Below are positions 31,891 to 41,175 of a DNA stretch of 64,000 nucleotides, piece by piece. The stretch is from contig NZ_JBIYZW010000001.1 of the NCBI RefSeq assembly GCF_044628455.1, positions 1,736,001 to 1,800,000 on the forward strand. The letters run 5' to 3'. How positions within the stretch are numbered: the first letter of the stretch is position 1; every line of letters starts with the position of its first letter. A model generated the notes under the pieces. That model made no database searches and was not told where the DNA came from. It saw only the letters and a program-made list of their open reading frames with translations. The DNA is from Solirubrum sp044628455. Lineage in GTDB: Bacteria > Bacteroidota > Bacteroidia > Cytophagales > Hymenobacteraceae. Made by a program: the position numbers and the translations under genes.

Positions 31891-34215
31891 ATGAAATACT
31901 TTTTCGCTGCATTGCTCACGGCTGCTCTGGGCCTGGAGCTGGCATCGGCCCAGACCTTCCCGGCTGTACCCGCGGCGCCCCCCGCTACTCTGCAGGGGCA
32001 AAACCTGCGTACCTGGCTGCAGCAAAACTGGTACGACGGCAAGCGCACGGTGCTCAGCTACTCGGCAGCCCGGGCCAAGATGTACAACTACGTCGACAAC
32101 TTCAACAACACCGTCACCTGCGTGTACTCGGGTCACCAGGTGCCCCGCCCGCTGAACTTCAACAGCACCAGCACCAGCATCACCAACATCAACTGCGAGC
32201 ACAGCATTCCGCAGTCGTGGTTCGACGAGGCGGTGCGCATGCAGGCTGACATTCACCACCTGTTTCCTACCGTGGTGCAGTGGAACTCGGACCGCGGCTC
32301 GGACCCCTTCGCGGAAATTCCCGACAACCAGACCACCAAGTGGATTTGGGGCCTGAGCAGCCAGAGCAGCATTCCCGCGAGCAACATTGCCGAGTACAGC
32401 GAGGACACCAACAACCAGTTTGAGCCCCGCGAAGACCACAAGGGCAACCTGGCCCGCGCCGCGTTTTACTTCTACACCGTGCACGCCGGCCAGAACTTCG
32501 ACGCCGGCAAGGGCCAGCTCTCGGCCCTGGCCGACCCGGCTACCCTCTACCAGTGGCACCTGGCCGACCCGGTCGACGCCCGTGAGCTGGAGCGCAACCG
32601 CCGCGTAGCCGCCAGCCAGGGCAACTACAACCCCTACATCATCGACCCCTCCCTGGTGGCCCGCGCCTGGGGCTTCCAGCCGGCCGGCCCGGCCGTTACT
32701 TTCACCGCCGCCACCGGCACCATCCCCGAAGGCAACGCCGGCACCAGCACCTACACCTTCACCATCGACGTGACCCCGGCCCCCACGGCCGCGGGCTCGG
32801 TGCAGGTAGCCCTCGACGCGGCCAGCACCACCGCTACTCCCGGCACCGACTTCAGCTTCTCGACCCAGACGGTAACCTTCGCCGCCGGCCAGACCCAGCA
32901 GACGGTAACGCTGACCGTGAACGGCGACACCCAGCCCGAATCGGATGAGCTGGTGCGCCTGACTTTGCAGAACCCCACCGGCGGCCTCGTGGTAGGCTCG
33001 CCCGCCGCCCACGAGCTGACCATCACCAACGACGACGGCGCGGCCCCCACCCTGCGCTTTGCCGCCGCTACCGGCACGGCCCCGGAGGGCAACACCGGCA
33101 CCAGCACCTACACCATCGACGTGACGCTGACCGGCTCGGCCCCCGCCGCGGCCTTCACCGTACCGGTATCGGTAGTAGCCGCCGGCACCACCGCCAGCGC
33201 CTCCGACTTCACCCTGACCACGACCTCGCTGAGCTTTGCCGCCGCTCCGGCCCCGCAAACCCAGACCGTGACGGTAACCGTGGCCGGCGACGTGCTGGCC
33301 GAAGGTAACGAGCTGGTAGTGCTGCGCCTGGGCACGCCCAGCGACGCGGCCATCCTGGTGGGTACGCCCGCCGAGCACACCCTCACCATTGCCGACGACG
33401 ACCTGCCGCCCGCCGGCACGAGCTGCACCCGCCCTTTCTTCTCGCAGTACATCGAGGGCGCCGTGGGCAACACCAAGGCCCTGGAAATCTACAACCCGGC
33501 GGCCTTCCCCTTCAACCTCGACGGCCTGCGCGTGCTGACCTTCACCAACGGCGGCACCACCGCCATGTACACCCTGAACCTGACCGGCACCATCGCGCCC
33601 GGCGAAACCTACGTCATTGCCAACGCCCAGTCGGAGCAGGGCGTGATTGACGAGTCGGACATCACCTCGGACGTGACCTTCTTCAACGGCAACGACGCCA
33701 TTGCCCTGTTCATGGGCGCCGACACGCTCGACGTGATTGGCCGCATCGGCCAGGACCCGGGCGCCAGCTGGACGCTGCCCGGCGGCGGCTCCACCGTCAA
33801 CAACACCCTGGTGCGCCGCCCCAACGTGGGCCGCGGTGAGGCCCGCTGGTCGGTAGCCGCCGCCGGCTGGGAAGCCATCGGCGTGGGCAACTACAGCGGC
33901 ATGGGCAGCCACACTTCCACCGCCTGCGTGGTAACCAGCACCCGCCCCGTGCAAACCCTGCGCAACGGCGTGAGCGTGTTCCCGAACCCGGCCAGCGGTC
34001 AGGTACAGGTGCAAGTGCCCGGTCTCAGCAGCCGCACTGCCACGCGCATCGTGCTGCTCGATGCCCTGGGCCGCCCGGCCCGCGAGCTGACGCAAACCCT
34101 GGGTGCGGCCGACGTGGCCACCCTGGAACTGCGCGGCCTGAGCGCCGGCCTCTACCACGTGGTAGTGGAAGCCGGTGCGGTACGCTACACCAGCCGCGTG
34201 GTGGTGCAGCCCTAA
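31891..34215 (+). CDS. T9SS-secreted endonuclease I with Calx-beta and lamin-tail domains
   Basis: This 774-aa secreted protein starts MKYFFAALLTAALGLELASA (signal). Residues about 25-260 are an endonuclease I (EndA/NucM-type) domain with the His-metal motif NCEHSIPQSWF, ADIHHLFPT and EDHKGNLARAAFYFY. Two Calx-beta repeats follow (about 270-375 and 380-500; PEGNAGTSTYTFTIDV, PEGNTGTSTYTIDV). A lamin-tail domain comes next (about 510-680; FFSQYIEGAVGNTKALEIYN). A C-terminal T9SS sorting domain (VFPNPASGQVQVQV ... LRGLSAGLYHVVV) ends the chain. It probably degrades extracellular DNA for nutrients or biofilm remodelling. Confidence 0.92.
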   Translation: MKYFFAALLTAALGLELASAQTFPAVPAAPPATLQGQNLRTWLQQNWYDGKRTVLSYSAARAKMYNYVDNFNNTVTCVYSGHQVPRPLNFNSTSTSITNINCEHSIPQSWFDEAVRMQADIHHLFPTVVQWNSDRGSDPFAEIPDNQTTKWIWGLSSQSSIPASNIAEYSEDTNNQFEPREDHKGNLARAAFYFYTVHAGQNFDAGKGQLSALADPATLYQWHLADPVDARELERNRRVAASQGNYNPYIIDPSLVARAWGFQPAGPAVTFTAATGTIPEGNAGTSTYTFTIDVTPAPTAAGSVQVALDAASTTATPGTDFSFSTQTVTFAAGQTQQTVTLTVNGDTQPESDELVRLTLQNPTGGLVVGSPAAHELTITNDDGAAPTLRFAAATGTAPEGNTGTSTYTIDVTLTGSAPAAAFTVPVSVVAAGTTASASDFTLTTTSLSFAAAPAPQTQTVTVTVAGDVLAEGNELVVLRLGTPSDAAILVGTPAEHTLTIADDDLPPAGTSCTRPFFSQYIEGAVGNTKALEIYNPAAFPFNLDGLRVLTFTNGGTTAMYTLNLTGTIAPGETYVIANAQSEQGVIDESDITSDVTFFNGNDAIALFMGADTLDVIGRIGQDPGASWTLPGGGSTVNNTLVRRPNVGRGEARWSVAAAGWEAIGVGNYSGMGSHTSTACVVTSTRPVQTLRNGVSVFPNPASGQVQVQVPGLSSRTATRIVLLDALGRPARELTQTLGAADVATLELRGLSAGLYHVVVEAGAVRYTSRVVVQP

Positions 34216-34238
34216 GCCTACTTGCCTTCAAATTCCCG

Positions 34239-34274
34239 AACGGGCCCCGCTGCAGCGCTGCAGCGGGGCCCGTT
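34239..34274. terminator. 36-bp perfect palindromic terminator
   Basis: The 36 bases form a perfect palindrome with 18-base half sites (AACGGGCCCCGCTGCAGC then its inverse), directly after the endonuclease stop and followed by TGCGTT. It can fold on either strand. Confidence 0.75.
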
Positions 34275-34428
34275 TGCGTTGCGCGGGCCGCTGAACAGCG
34301 CGGCCGGCTGACTCAGGAACGGACAATCTGGCCCCGGCCACGAAGCAGAGCGGCAGCAGCTTGCCCCGTGTCGTTCGCAATCAAGGCAACTATACACAGG
34401 AATATTACAATCTGACTGCCCTGTTTTT

Positions 34429-34436
34429 TATATTTG
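34429..34436 (+). promoter_or_regulatory. -7 box upstream of the amylase gene
   Basis: TATATTTG fits TAnnTTTG exactly at the end of a T-rich tract, 91 bp before the ATG. The rest of the 34275-34526 gap shows no other feature. Confidence 0.5.
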
Positions 34437-34526
34437 CCGGACTGGGCGGACAGTTGGCAGCTCGGGGCCGCCGTAGCAAGCGAGCGGCCAAACCAGCACG
34501 CTCCAAATTGGTTTACCTGCTCACCT

Positions 34527-37500
34527 ATGAAACACTTCTTCTCGTTACTCCGACTGCGCGCTTCGGGGCTGGCTGGCGTGCTGCTCGCGCTGTTGCTGCT
34601 GAGCGGCCCGGCGGCCCGCGCCCAGCAACAACGCCAAGTGGTTTTCCAGGCGTTCTGGTGGAACTACTGGAACTCCAACTACCCCTTCGGCTGGGCCAAC
34701 TACGTGGCCGACCTGGCTCCGCGCCTCAAGGCCCTGGGCATTCAGGCCGTGTGGGTGCCGCCCTCCATCAAGAACGATGCGCCCAACAACGGCTACGCGC
34801 CCTTCGACCACTACGACCTCGGCGACAAGTTTCAGCGCGACAACAGCACCGCTCCGCACCCGGCCAGCACCCGCCTGGGCACCAAGGACGAACTGCTGCG
34901 CATGGTGGCCGTGCTGCACGCCAACGGCATCGACGTGATTCAGGACGTGGTGCCCAACCACATCATCGGCGCCGGCTCCAACTCCGGGGCCGGCGGCCAG
35001 GACCCCGCCGCCTGGGAAAACCGCTACAAAAACTTCCGCTACGTGAGCTACGCCACGCCGGCCACCGACCAGAGCGAGGCCGACTACTTTGCCCGCGCCG
35101 GCCGCTGGCCCAAAAACTGGCAGAACTTTCACCCCAACAACGACCACAACTGCAACTCGGGCGACTGGTGCCAGGAAATGTTCGGGCCCGACGTGTGCTA
35201 CTACGGCGGCGCCTTCGGCCAGAGCTCCAACGTGAGCGGCTTCAACCCGCCCCAGAGCAGCAACTACATGCGTAACGAAACGCGCAGCTGGCTGATCTGG
35301 TACAAAAAGCAGCAGGGCTTCGACGGCGTGCGCCTCGATGCGGTGAAGCACTACCCGGCCTGGGCCACCGAGGACTTCCTCTACAACCTGCAGCACAATG
35401 CGGGCTGGGCCTCGGGTTCCGACAACATGTTTGCCGTGGGCGAGTTCGTGGGCGGCAAAAGCGAGCTGGACCGCTTCTGCAACGACCCCAACCCCAGCGT
35501 GGGCGTGCAGAACCGCTCGGGCACTTTCGACTTCGGCCTGCGCGGCTTCCAGACCGATGGCTTCCGCGGAGTGGTGGCCGAGGGCGGCGGCTATAACCTG
35601 GGCAGCCTCTACGACGAGCAGCAAAGCAACCGCCTGCGCACCGTGCCCTTCGTCAACAACCACGACACCTTCCGCCCCATCGTCGACGCCAGCGGCAACT
35701 ACAGCCGCCCGCTGGGCGACGACGCGGGCTGGAACCTGGGCGACCAGCTGGGCAAGCACATCGACCCGCGCGACCCGCGCCTGAGCGCCTGCTACGCCGT
35801 GGCCCTGGCCGTGGACGGCGCTCCGCAGATTTTCTTCGAGGATTTGTTTGACATCGGCACCACCGGCAAGCGCTTTTCGCACCTGCCCGGCAACGCCGCC
35901 GACCTGCCCGTGCGCCCCGACCTGGAAAACCTGCTCTGGTGCCGCCAGAACCTGCGCTTTATGGAGGGCGCCTACCAGGAGCGGTGGCGCGCCGCCGATC
36001 TGTTCATCATCGAGCGCGCCGGCAAAGCCCTGGTGGGCGTCAACGACAGCTGGGACGCGTGGCAGACCGTGCAGGTGCAAACCAGCTTCCCCGCCGGCAC
36101 CCAGCTGCAGGACTACTCGGGCGCCAGCAGCCTTAACGACCTGCGCGTGGTGGACGGCAGCGGCAAAGCGTACATCAGCGTGCCACCCTGCAACGGCACC
36201 GCCCTGCAGGGCCGCCGCGGCTACGCCGTGTGGGCGCCGACGGGTATCGGAACCAATTTCAGCTCGGCGGCCCGCAGCACCACCCAGGAGTGGGAAATGG
36301 CCGACGACCTGGGCGACTCGCACTGCCAGAGCCTGGGCCAGGGCGGGCGCCTGCCCGACAACTCCACCAACCAGCGCGTAGTGGGCAAAATCTTCGTGGA
36401 AGCCGGCAAAACGGTGACCTACGAGCTGTTCCCCACCGACAACTCCCGCTCCCTGGCTTTGGCCCTCTACGATTTGCGCGGCAACCGCCTCGACCAGGTA
36501 ACGGGCCCGGGCAACCTGTTCGACACCTATACGCCCACCACTACCGGCTGGCTCACCCTCAAGGCGCGCAACACCGCCGCCACTTACCCTGGCCAGCGCT
36601 GCTTTGTGAAGGTGAGCTACACGGCCCCGGCCAGTGCCAACACCCTGGCCGCGCCGCCGGCCGCCAACCAAGTCGCCATCTGGACCGGCAACGCCAACTC
36701 GGCCGATGCCGCCAACTGCCGCAACTGGGAAAGCGGCCTGCTGCCCACCGCCGGCCTCGACGTGCTGGTACCGGCCGGCAGCATGTTTATGCCCGCGCTG
36801 GGCAGCGGCACCGTGCTGGCCCGCAACTTCGTGATAGAGGCCGGGGCCACCCTCAACCTGGCCGCTGGCAGCACCCTGCGCCTGAGCGGCAACCTCGTCA
36901 ACCAGGGCAGCCTCGCGGGCACGGGCACCGTGGAGCTGGCCGGCAGCACCCCGCAAACCCTCGCCGGGGCGGCCACCACCTTCGCCAACCTGCGCGTTGC
37001 CAACCCCGCCGACGTGACGCTGCTGACCCCCGTCACGGTTACCGGCAACCTGCACCTGAGCACCGGTCGCCTCGTACTGGGCGGCCAGAACCTGACCCTG
37101 GACGCCGCGGCCACCCTCACCGGCGCCGACGCCAGCCGCTACCTCGTAACCATGGACCAGCCCGGCGGCGGATTCCTGCGGCGGCCCGTCCCCGGCGGTG
37201 GCCCGGCCGTGAGCTTTCCGGTGGGCACGGCCGCCAGCTACACCCCGCTGCTCATTGGCAACTCCGGCAGCAGTGCCGATTTCCGAGTGCGCGCCTTTAG
37301 TGGGGTGTTGGAAAACGGCACTAGCGGCGCCCCCTTCAGTCGCCAGCACCAGTTCGTGAACCGCACCTGGGAGGTGCAGGCGGCCCCCGGCGCCGTAGCC
37401 GACCTCACCTTCCAGTGGAATGGCGCCGACGAAAATGTCGACTTCAAGCCCGGCTCCGCTACGGCTTTCCGCCACGGCGGCGGGGTCGGCGACACCTGGC

Positions 37501-38150
37501 AGCCCCTGGGCAGCGGCGCGGCTAGCGGCAGCGGCCCGTTCACTTTTGCGGCCGCCGGCGTGAGCAGCTTCGGCCTGCTGGCCGTGGGCAACCCCAGCGT
37601 GCCGCTGCCGGTGAAGCTGACTGCCTTCGCCGCCGAGCGCCGCGGGGCTGCGGTGGAGCTGCGCTGGTCGACGGCAGCCGAAAAAGGCAACGCCCGCTTC
37701 GAGGTGCTTAAGTCGGCAACCGGCCGGGACTTCGGCCTGATCGGGCAGGTACCGGGCCGCGGCACCACGACCGGGCACCAGCAGTACCGGTTCGCCGACG
37801 CCGACGCGCCGACCGCAGCCTACTACCGCCTCCGCCAGGTTGATTTTGACGGCCGGTTCAGCCTGAGCCAGCCGCTGTTTGTGGCCGCCGAGGCTGCAAC
37901 GGCCGGCCCCGGGGTGTTTCCCAATCCCAGCAGCGTCGCGGTTAGGCTCACGGGCCTGCCGGCCGAGGCCCGGGTAGCTCTTCAGCTGCGCTCGGCGCAC
38001 GGCCGTAGCCTGCTGCGCACCCTGCCGGCGCCGGTGGAAACTGCCAACGAGCAGCTGAGCGCGGCCCTGCGCCAGCTGGCCCCGGGCGTGTATCTGCTCA
38101 CGGTAGAAGCCGCCGGCCGGCCGCACATTCTCAAGCTCATCAAGCAGTAG
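34527..38150 (+). CDS. T9SS-secreted GH13 alpha-amylase
   Basis: This 1207-aa secreted amylase starts at ATG 34527 with a signal peptide ending near RAQQQ. The GH13 barrel (about 35-400) has VPNHIIG, the nucleophile Asp in FDGVRLDAVKHY, the acid/base Glu in FAVGEFVGG and the transition-state Asp in FVNNHDTF. NGYAPFDHYDLGDKF resembles liquefying (GH13_5-like) amylases. A beta-sandwich C domain, a pre-peptidase-like domain (about 590-705) and a long beta-rich stalk follow. The end is a T9SS sorting region (VFPNPSSVAVRLTG ... LAPGVYLLTVEAAG). It should hydrolyse starch or glycogen outside the cell. No sus genes are adjacent. Confidence 0.93.
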   Translation: MKHFFSLLRLRASGLAGVLLALLLLSGPAARAQQQRQVVFQAFWWNYWNSNYPFGWANYVADLAPRLKALGIQAVWVPPSIKNDAPNNGYAPFDHYDLGDKFQRDNSTAPHPASTRLGTKDELLRMVAVLHANGIDVIQDVVPNHIIGAGSNSGAGGQDPAAWENRYKNFRYVSYATPATDQSEADYFARAGRWPKNWQNFHPNNDHNCNSGDWCQEMFGPDVCYYGGAFGQSSNVSGFNPPQSSNYMRNETRSWLIWYKKQQGFDGVRLDAVKHYPAWATEDFLYNLQHNAGWASGSDNMFAVGEFVGGKSELDRFCNDPNPSVGVQNRSGTFDFGLRGFQTDGFRGVVAEGGGYNLGSLYDEQQSNRLRTVPFVNNHDTFRPIVDASGNYSRPLGDDAGWNLGDQLGKHIDPRDPRLSACYAVALAVDGAPQIFFEDLFDIGTTGKRFSHLPGNAADLPVRPDLENLLWCRQNLRFMEGAYQERWRAADLFIIERAGKALVGVNDSWDAWQTVQVQTSFPAGTQLQDYSGASSLNDLRVVDGSGKAYISVPPCNGTALQGRRGYAVWAPTGIGTNFSSAARSTTQEWEMADDLGDSHCQSLGQGGRLPDNSTNQRVVGKIFVEAGKTVTYELFPTDNSRSLALALYDLRGNRLDQVTGPGNLFDTYTPTTTGWLTLKARNTAATYPGQRCFVKVSYTAPASANTLAAPPAANQVAIWTGNANSADAANCRNWESGLLPTAGLDVLVPAGSMFMPALGSGTVLARNFVIEAGATLNLAAGSTLRLSGNLVNQGSLAGTGTVELAGSTPQTLAGAATTFANLRVANPADVTLLTPVTVTGNLHLSTGRLVLGGQNLTLDAAATLTGADASRYLVTMDQPGGGFLRRPVPGGGPAVSFPVGTAASYTPLLIGNSGSSADFRVRAFSGVLENGTSGAPFSRQHQFVNRTWEVQAAPGAVADLTFQWNGADENVDFKPGSATAFRHGGGVGDTWQPLGSGAASGSGPFTFAAAGVSSFGLLAVGNPSVPLPVKLTAFAAERRGAAVELRWSTAAEKGNARFEVLKSATGRDFGLIGQVPGRGTTTGHQQYRFADADAPTAAYYRLRQVDFDGRFSLSQPLFVAAEAATAGPGVFPNPSSVAVRLTGLPAEARVALQLRSAHGRSLLRTLPAPVETANEQLSAALRQLAPGVYLLTVEAAGRPHILKLIKQ

Positions 38151-38171
38151 CCCGTTCGGCAGCCCAAGCCC

Positions 38172-38459
38172 TTACGCCAGCTGGTCGAGCAGGTCGGCGT
38201 ACTCGGCGCGGTTACGGTCTACGTACGCCTGCATGAAGCGGCAGCTGGTACGCACGCGCAGCTTTTCCTGCCGGGCCCAGGCCAGGGCCGCCTGGGCCAG
38301 CTGCTCGGCCAAGCCCTGCCCGCGCAGGCTCTCGTCGACGTAGGTGTGCTGGAAATCCACGACCCCATCGGCGGGCCGGGCGTAGGTTAGTTCGGCGTCC
38401 TGGCCAATGACACTGAACATCTGTTCTTCGGAGTCGTGGTTGATGCGTACTTCGCTCAT
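38172..38459 (-). CDS. YjdJ-type GNAT N-acetyltransferase
   Basis: This 95-aa minimal GNAT protein starts at ATG 38459. The acetyl-CoA-binding motif A is HTYVDESLRGQGLAEQLAQA, and the C-terminal strand is VRTSCRFMQAYVDR. The strand ELTYARPADGVVDFQHT is typical of the COG2388 group, small acetyltransferases of unknown substrate. It is convergent with the amylase gene, 21 bp away, without a clear terminator between them. Confidence 0.9.
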   Translation of the reverse strand: MSEVRINHDSEEQMFSVIGQDAELTYARPADGVVDFQHTYVDESLRGQGLAEQLAQAALAWARQEKLRVRTSCRFMQAYVDRNRAEYADLLDQLA

Positions 38460-38614
38460 AGTAAGAAGTCTGGTAAAAAAGCCGGACATTAAACCAGGCC
38501 GCCGGCGCCGGGGCCAGGCGGCTCAGGTCAATCGTTTTGCCCGGACTTACGTAGAAATCGTTTCCGGCGCTGCCGTACCCCTTTCCGCTCTTCCGTTCTC
38601 CTACCCTTTCCCCC

Positions 38615-38809
38615 ATGAAACCGAACCCTAATTCCGCCCCCACGGCCGCGCCGCCCCTGCTGCCCGATCCCAGCGCCCCCTTCACGGTAAATGCGCTGGC
38701 CCCCGGCAAACTCGAAGAAATGGAGCCCCGCCCCCCGGTGCCTTCGCCCCGCTTCGTGTACTGGGACAGCATCGACCCGGCCAGCCACAGCCCCTACCCC
38801 CTCGATTAA
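38615..38809 (+). CDS. Small proline-rich hypothetical protein
   Basis: This 64-aa frame (ATG 38615) is rich in Pro, Ala and Ser, with no hydrophobic segment. It ends FVYWDSIDPASHSPYPLD, a tract with several aromatic residues that looks like a binding motif. I do not recognise a family. It is followed after 31 bp by another small acidic protein in the same direction, suggesting a two-gene transcript. The ATG and compact spacing favour a real gene, with moderate confidence. Confidence 0.5.
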   Translation: MKPNPNSAPTAAPPLLPDPSAPFTVNALAPGKLEEMEPRPPVPSPRFVYWDSIDPASHSPYPLD

Positions 38810-38840
38810 TCTTTCCGTTTTTCCGACTTTTCCGCTCCCC

Positions 38841-39110
38841 ATGGCTAAGCAACCCGAATCCAACCCCAATCAATCGGCCGACCAGCAGCCCCCGCTGAGC
38901 GAGGCGCAGCGCAAGCACCGGGAAGAACTCTACGACTACCCCCGCGACGAGGAAGGTACCCTGGACACCTCGGCCATGCTCGATGCCGCCTCGTCGGGCA
39001 TTCCCGATCAGCCCACCGCCGGCCCCGACCGCGACAACTCGGCCATGACCGACGACGGCTACGGCGTGGGTGGCGCCCGGCAGGAAGAAATCGACGGCCT
39101 GCGTCAATAG
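38841..39110 (+). CDS. Small acidic hypothetical protein
   Basis: This 89-aa protein (ATG 38841) is hydrophilic and acidic, begins MAKQPESNPNQSADQQP and ends GARQEEIDGLRQ. It has no hydrophobic or enzyme motif and is probably largely disordered. It is followed by a clear terminator. No family is recognised; similar short acidic proteins are frequent in Hymenobacter-like genomes, from memory. Confidence 0.65.
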   Translation: MAKQPESNPNQSADQQPPLSEAQRKHREELYDYPRDEEGTLDTSAMLDAASSGIPDQPTAGPDRDNSAMTDDGYGVGGARQEEIDGLRQ

Positions 39111-39130
39111 CCGGGATTTCCCCGCTCTGC

Positions 39131-39162
39131 AACCGCCCCGCTACCCCCGTAGCGGGGCGGTT
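39131..39162 (+). terminator. Terminator after the small acidic gene
   Basis: AACCGCCCCGCTAC and GTAGCGGGGCGGTT form a 14-bp stem with loop CCCC, followed by TGCAG rather than a long T run. Confidence 0.8.
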
Positions 39163-39315
39163 TGCAGTTCAGGGGCTCCCCAAGTCCACTGCTTCCAACG
39201 CCCGGCAGAAAACCACCGCTGTGGTCACAAAAACGTAACGTCGCGCAGGCCCGGGTTTGCCGCCCGCGGCGTAAACTTGCCTTTCACCCGGCCTCGGCCC
39301 TCTTTCTCTGCTTTC

Positions 39316-40116
39316 ATGCTCACGCTTCTTGTCCTGACCGATTTCTCGCCCGCGGCCGACCAGGCGCTGCGCTACGCGGCGGCGCTGGCCGCACCGGCCC
39401 AGGCCCGCCTGCTGCTGCTGCACGTGCGTCCCTCGCTACTGAGTGCCCGCGCTTTCACCAGCGCGGCCGCCGAGCTGAGCGAATCCCAGGCCACCGACCT
39501 GCTGCGCCAGCGCAGCGAGGCCCTCGACGCGGCCCTGCGCCCGGACTACGAGCTGGTCAGCGGCGACGTGCCGGCCGAGCTGAGCGCAGCGGCGCGGCGC
39601 CACCACGCCACCCTGGTGCTGGTGGGCCGCCCCGACCTGGCCGAAATTCCCGCCGAGTTGGCCCACACCACCGCCCTCGACGTGCTGGAGCAGCTGCCCT
39701 GCCCGCTGCTGGTGGTGCCGCAGGGCCCAGCCGCCGGGCCGCCCCGGCAGGCGCTGCTGGCCGTTGACGGGCAGCCGCTGCCCTCCTACGCGGGCATGAG
39801 CCAGCTGGCGCCGCTGCTCAACCGGGCCGCGTTGCAGCTGGTGGTGGTGGGCGCCACCGACGAGCAGGCCGCCGCGGCCCTCGCACACGCCCAGGCCGCA
39901 GGGCTGACGACCGGCTTCGGCGCGAGCCAGGCCAGGGGCGTCGCCCACGACGACCCCGCTACGGGTATTGTAGAAGCCGCTGCCGGCGCCGACCTGCTGG
40001 TGCTGCCGGCCCGGCAACGCAGCTTCCTGGGCCGCCTGTTTCACCAGAGCGTAACGGCCCGGGTACTAAGTGAGGCCGCTGTCCCCGTGCTGATTGTGCC
40101 CGAGCGAAGCGAATAA
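39316..40116 (+). CDS. Double-domain universal stress protein
   Basis: This 266-aa cytoplasmic protein starts at ATG 39316. It contains two UspA-like alpha/beta domains. The first begins MLTLLVLTDFSPAADQALRY and ends DVLEQLPCPLLVVPQG. The second begins PPRQALLAVDGQPLP and ends VLSEAAVPVLIVPERS. The first domain has the usual DFS start, but a canonical GxxGx(9)G(S/T) ATP loop is not obvious, so nucleotide binding is uncertain. A related but diverged protein is encoded at 60473-61396. Confidence 0.87.
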   Translation: MLTLLVLTDFSPAADQALRYAAALAAPAQARLLLLHVRPSLLSARAFTSAAAELSESQATDLLRQRSEALDAALRPDYELVSGDVPAELSAAARRHHATLVLVGRPDLAEIPAELAHTTALDVLEQLPCPLLVVPQGPAAGPPRQALLAVDGQPLPSYAGMSQLAPLLNRAALQLVVVGATDEQAAAALAHAQAAGLTTGFGASQARGVAHDDPATGIVEAAAGADLLVLPARQRSFLGRLFHQSVTARVLSEAAVPVLIVPERSE

Positions 40117-40156
40117 TTTCGGTTCTTTGCGTGCTTAATCTGCCCGATTGGTACGC

Positions 40157-40978
40157 ATGCGTTTCTCTACCTCCCTGTTCCTGTGGCTGTGGCTTGCGCC
40201 GGCCAGCCTGTATGCCCAGTCCGGGTCGCCCGCTCCGGCCGCTCCCGACACCACCCGCAAATACGAAACCCCGGCTGAGGCACCGGCTGAGAAGAAGCCC
40301 TGGTACCGGGGCAAGCTGGTGAAGGCCACCGCCGTACCGGCGCTGCTCATCGGCTACGGCATCAGCACCATCAACGACCGGGGCTTCTACAGCAGCTTCG
40401 ACGCCCGGCGCGACATTCAGCGGCACTTCCCCAACTTCCGCACCCGCATCGACGATGCCCTGATTCTGGCGCCCTACGCCGAGCTGGGTTTGGTGGCGCT
40501 GGCCGGCGTGGAAACCCGCAACGACCGGCTCAACACCCTGCTGGTCATTGCCAAGTCGGAGCTGATTTTTGGTTTGACCACCGTGGTGCTCAAGAACACC
40601 ACCAAGGTGCTGCGCCCCGACGGCACCACGCGCAACTCCTTTCCCTCGGGCCACACGGCGCAGGCCTTTTTGGCGGCCAGCATCGTGCACACCGAATTCC
40701 GCGACCAAAGCCAGTGGTACGGCGTGGGCGCCTACACCATTGCCACCAGCGTGGCGGCCCTGCGCATGCTCAACGACCGGCACTGGCAGAGCGACGTGGT
40801 GGCCGGCGCCGGTGTGGGCATTTTGTCGGCGCACCTGGGCTACCTCTCGCACCGCAACCGCTGGGGCCGCAAGCCCCGCATGGTGGGCTGGCACGCCACG
40901 CCGCTGCTGCTGCCCGGCGGTGGCACCGGCCTCAGCGTGACCTGGCGGCCCACTGCCGTGCGGCCGCCGCGCCCCTAG
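40157..40978 (+). CDS. PAP2-family phosphatase
   Basis: This 273-aa protein starts at ATG 40157 and has a signal peptide (MRFSTSLFLWLWLAPASLYA, cut before QS). It carries the three PAP2 motifs in order: KNTTKVLRPDG (KX6RP), FPSGHT, and RMLNDRHWQSDVVAG (SRX5HX3D-like). Such enzymes dephosphorylate lipid phosphates such as undecaprenyl pyrophosphate or phosphatidic acid on the periplasmic side. The sequence SVAALRMLNDRHWQSD places the catalytic His and Asp correctly. It is a single gene followed by a terminator. Confidence 0.92.
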   Translation: MRFSTSLFLWLWLAPASLYAQSGSPAPAAPDTTRKYETPAEAPAEKKPWYRGKLVKATAVPALLIGYGISTINDRGFYSSFDARRDIQRHFPNFRTRIDDALILAPYAELGLVALAGVETRNDRLNTLLVIAKSELIFGLTTVVLKNTTKVLRPDGTTRNSFPSGHTAQAFLAASIVHTEFRDQSQWYGVGAYTIATSVAALRMLNDRHWQSDVVAGAGVGILSAHLGYLSHRNRWGRKPRMVGWHATPLLLPGGGTGLSVTWRPTAVRPPRP

Positions 40979-41013
40979 GCGCAAGGCGGCCTTCGGGTGC
41001 TTGCTACCCTGAT

Positions 41014-41044
41014 CGGGGCTTCGTGGCGGCGCTGCGAAGCCCCG
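41014..41044 (+). terminator. Terminator after the PAP2 gene
   Basis: CGGGGCTTCG and CGAAGCCCCG form a 10-bp stem with an 11-nt loop, followed by CTTTTG. Confidence 0.82.
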
Positions 41045-41175
41045 CTTTTGTGTGGGCGAGCCGGCGGCTGAGCTGGCCCTGCCTCATCAGGCGGTGAGGA
41101 AGTGGAATTGGGCCCCGCTGTAACCTGGGGCGGCGGCAGGCGTTAGCGTAGGCATTGTTTTACCGCTTCGTGCCA

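Noticed and set aside
34545..38126. 1193-aa minus-strand frame opposite the amylase
   Set aside because: It is an antisense shadow of a GC-rich gene; composition is His/Gly/Ala/Val-rich and without motifs.
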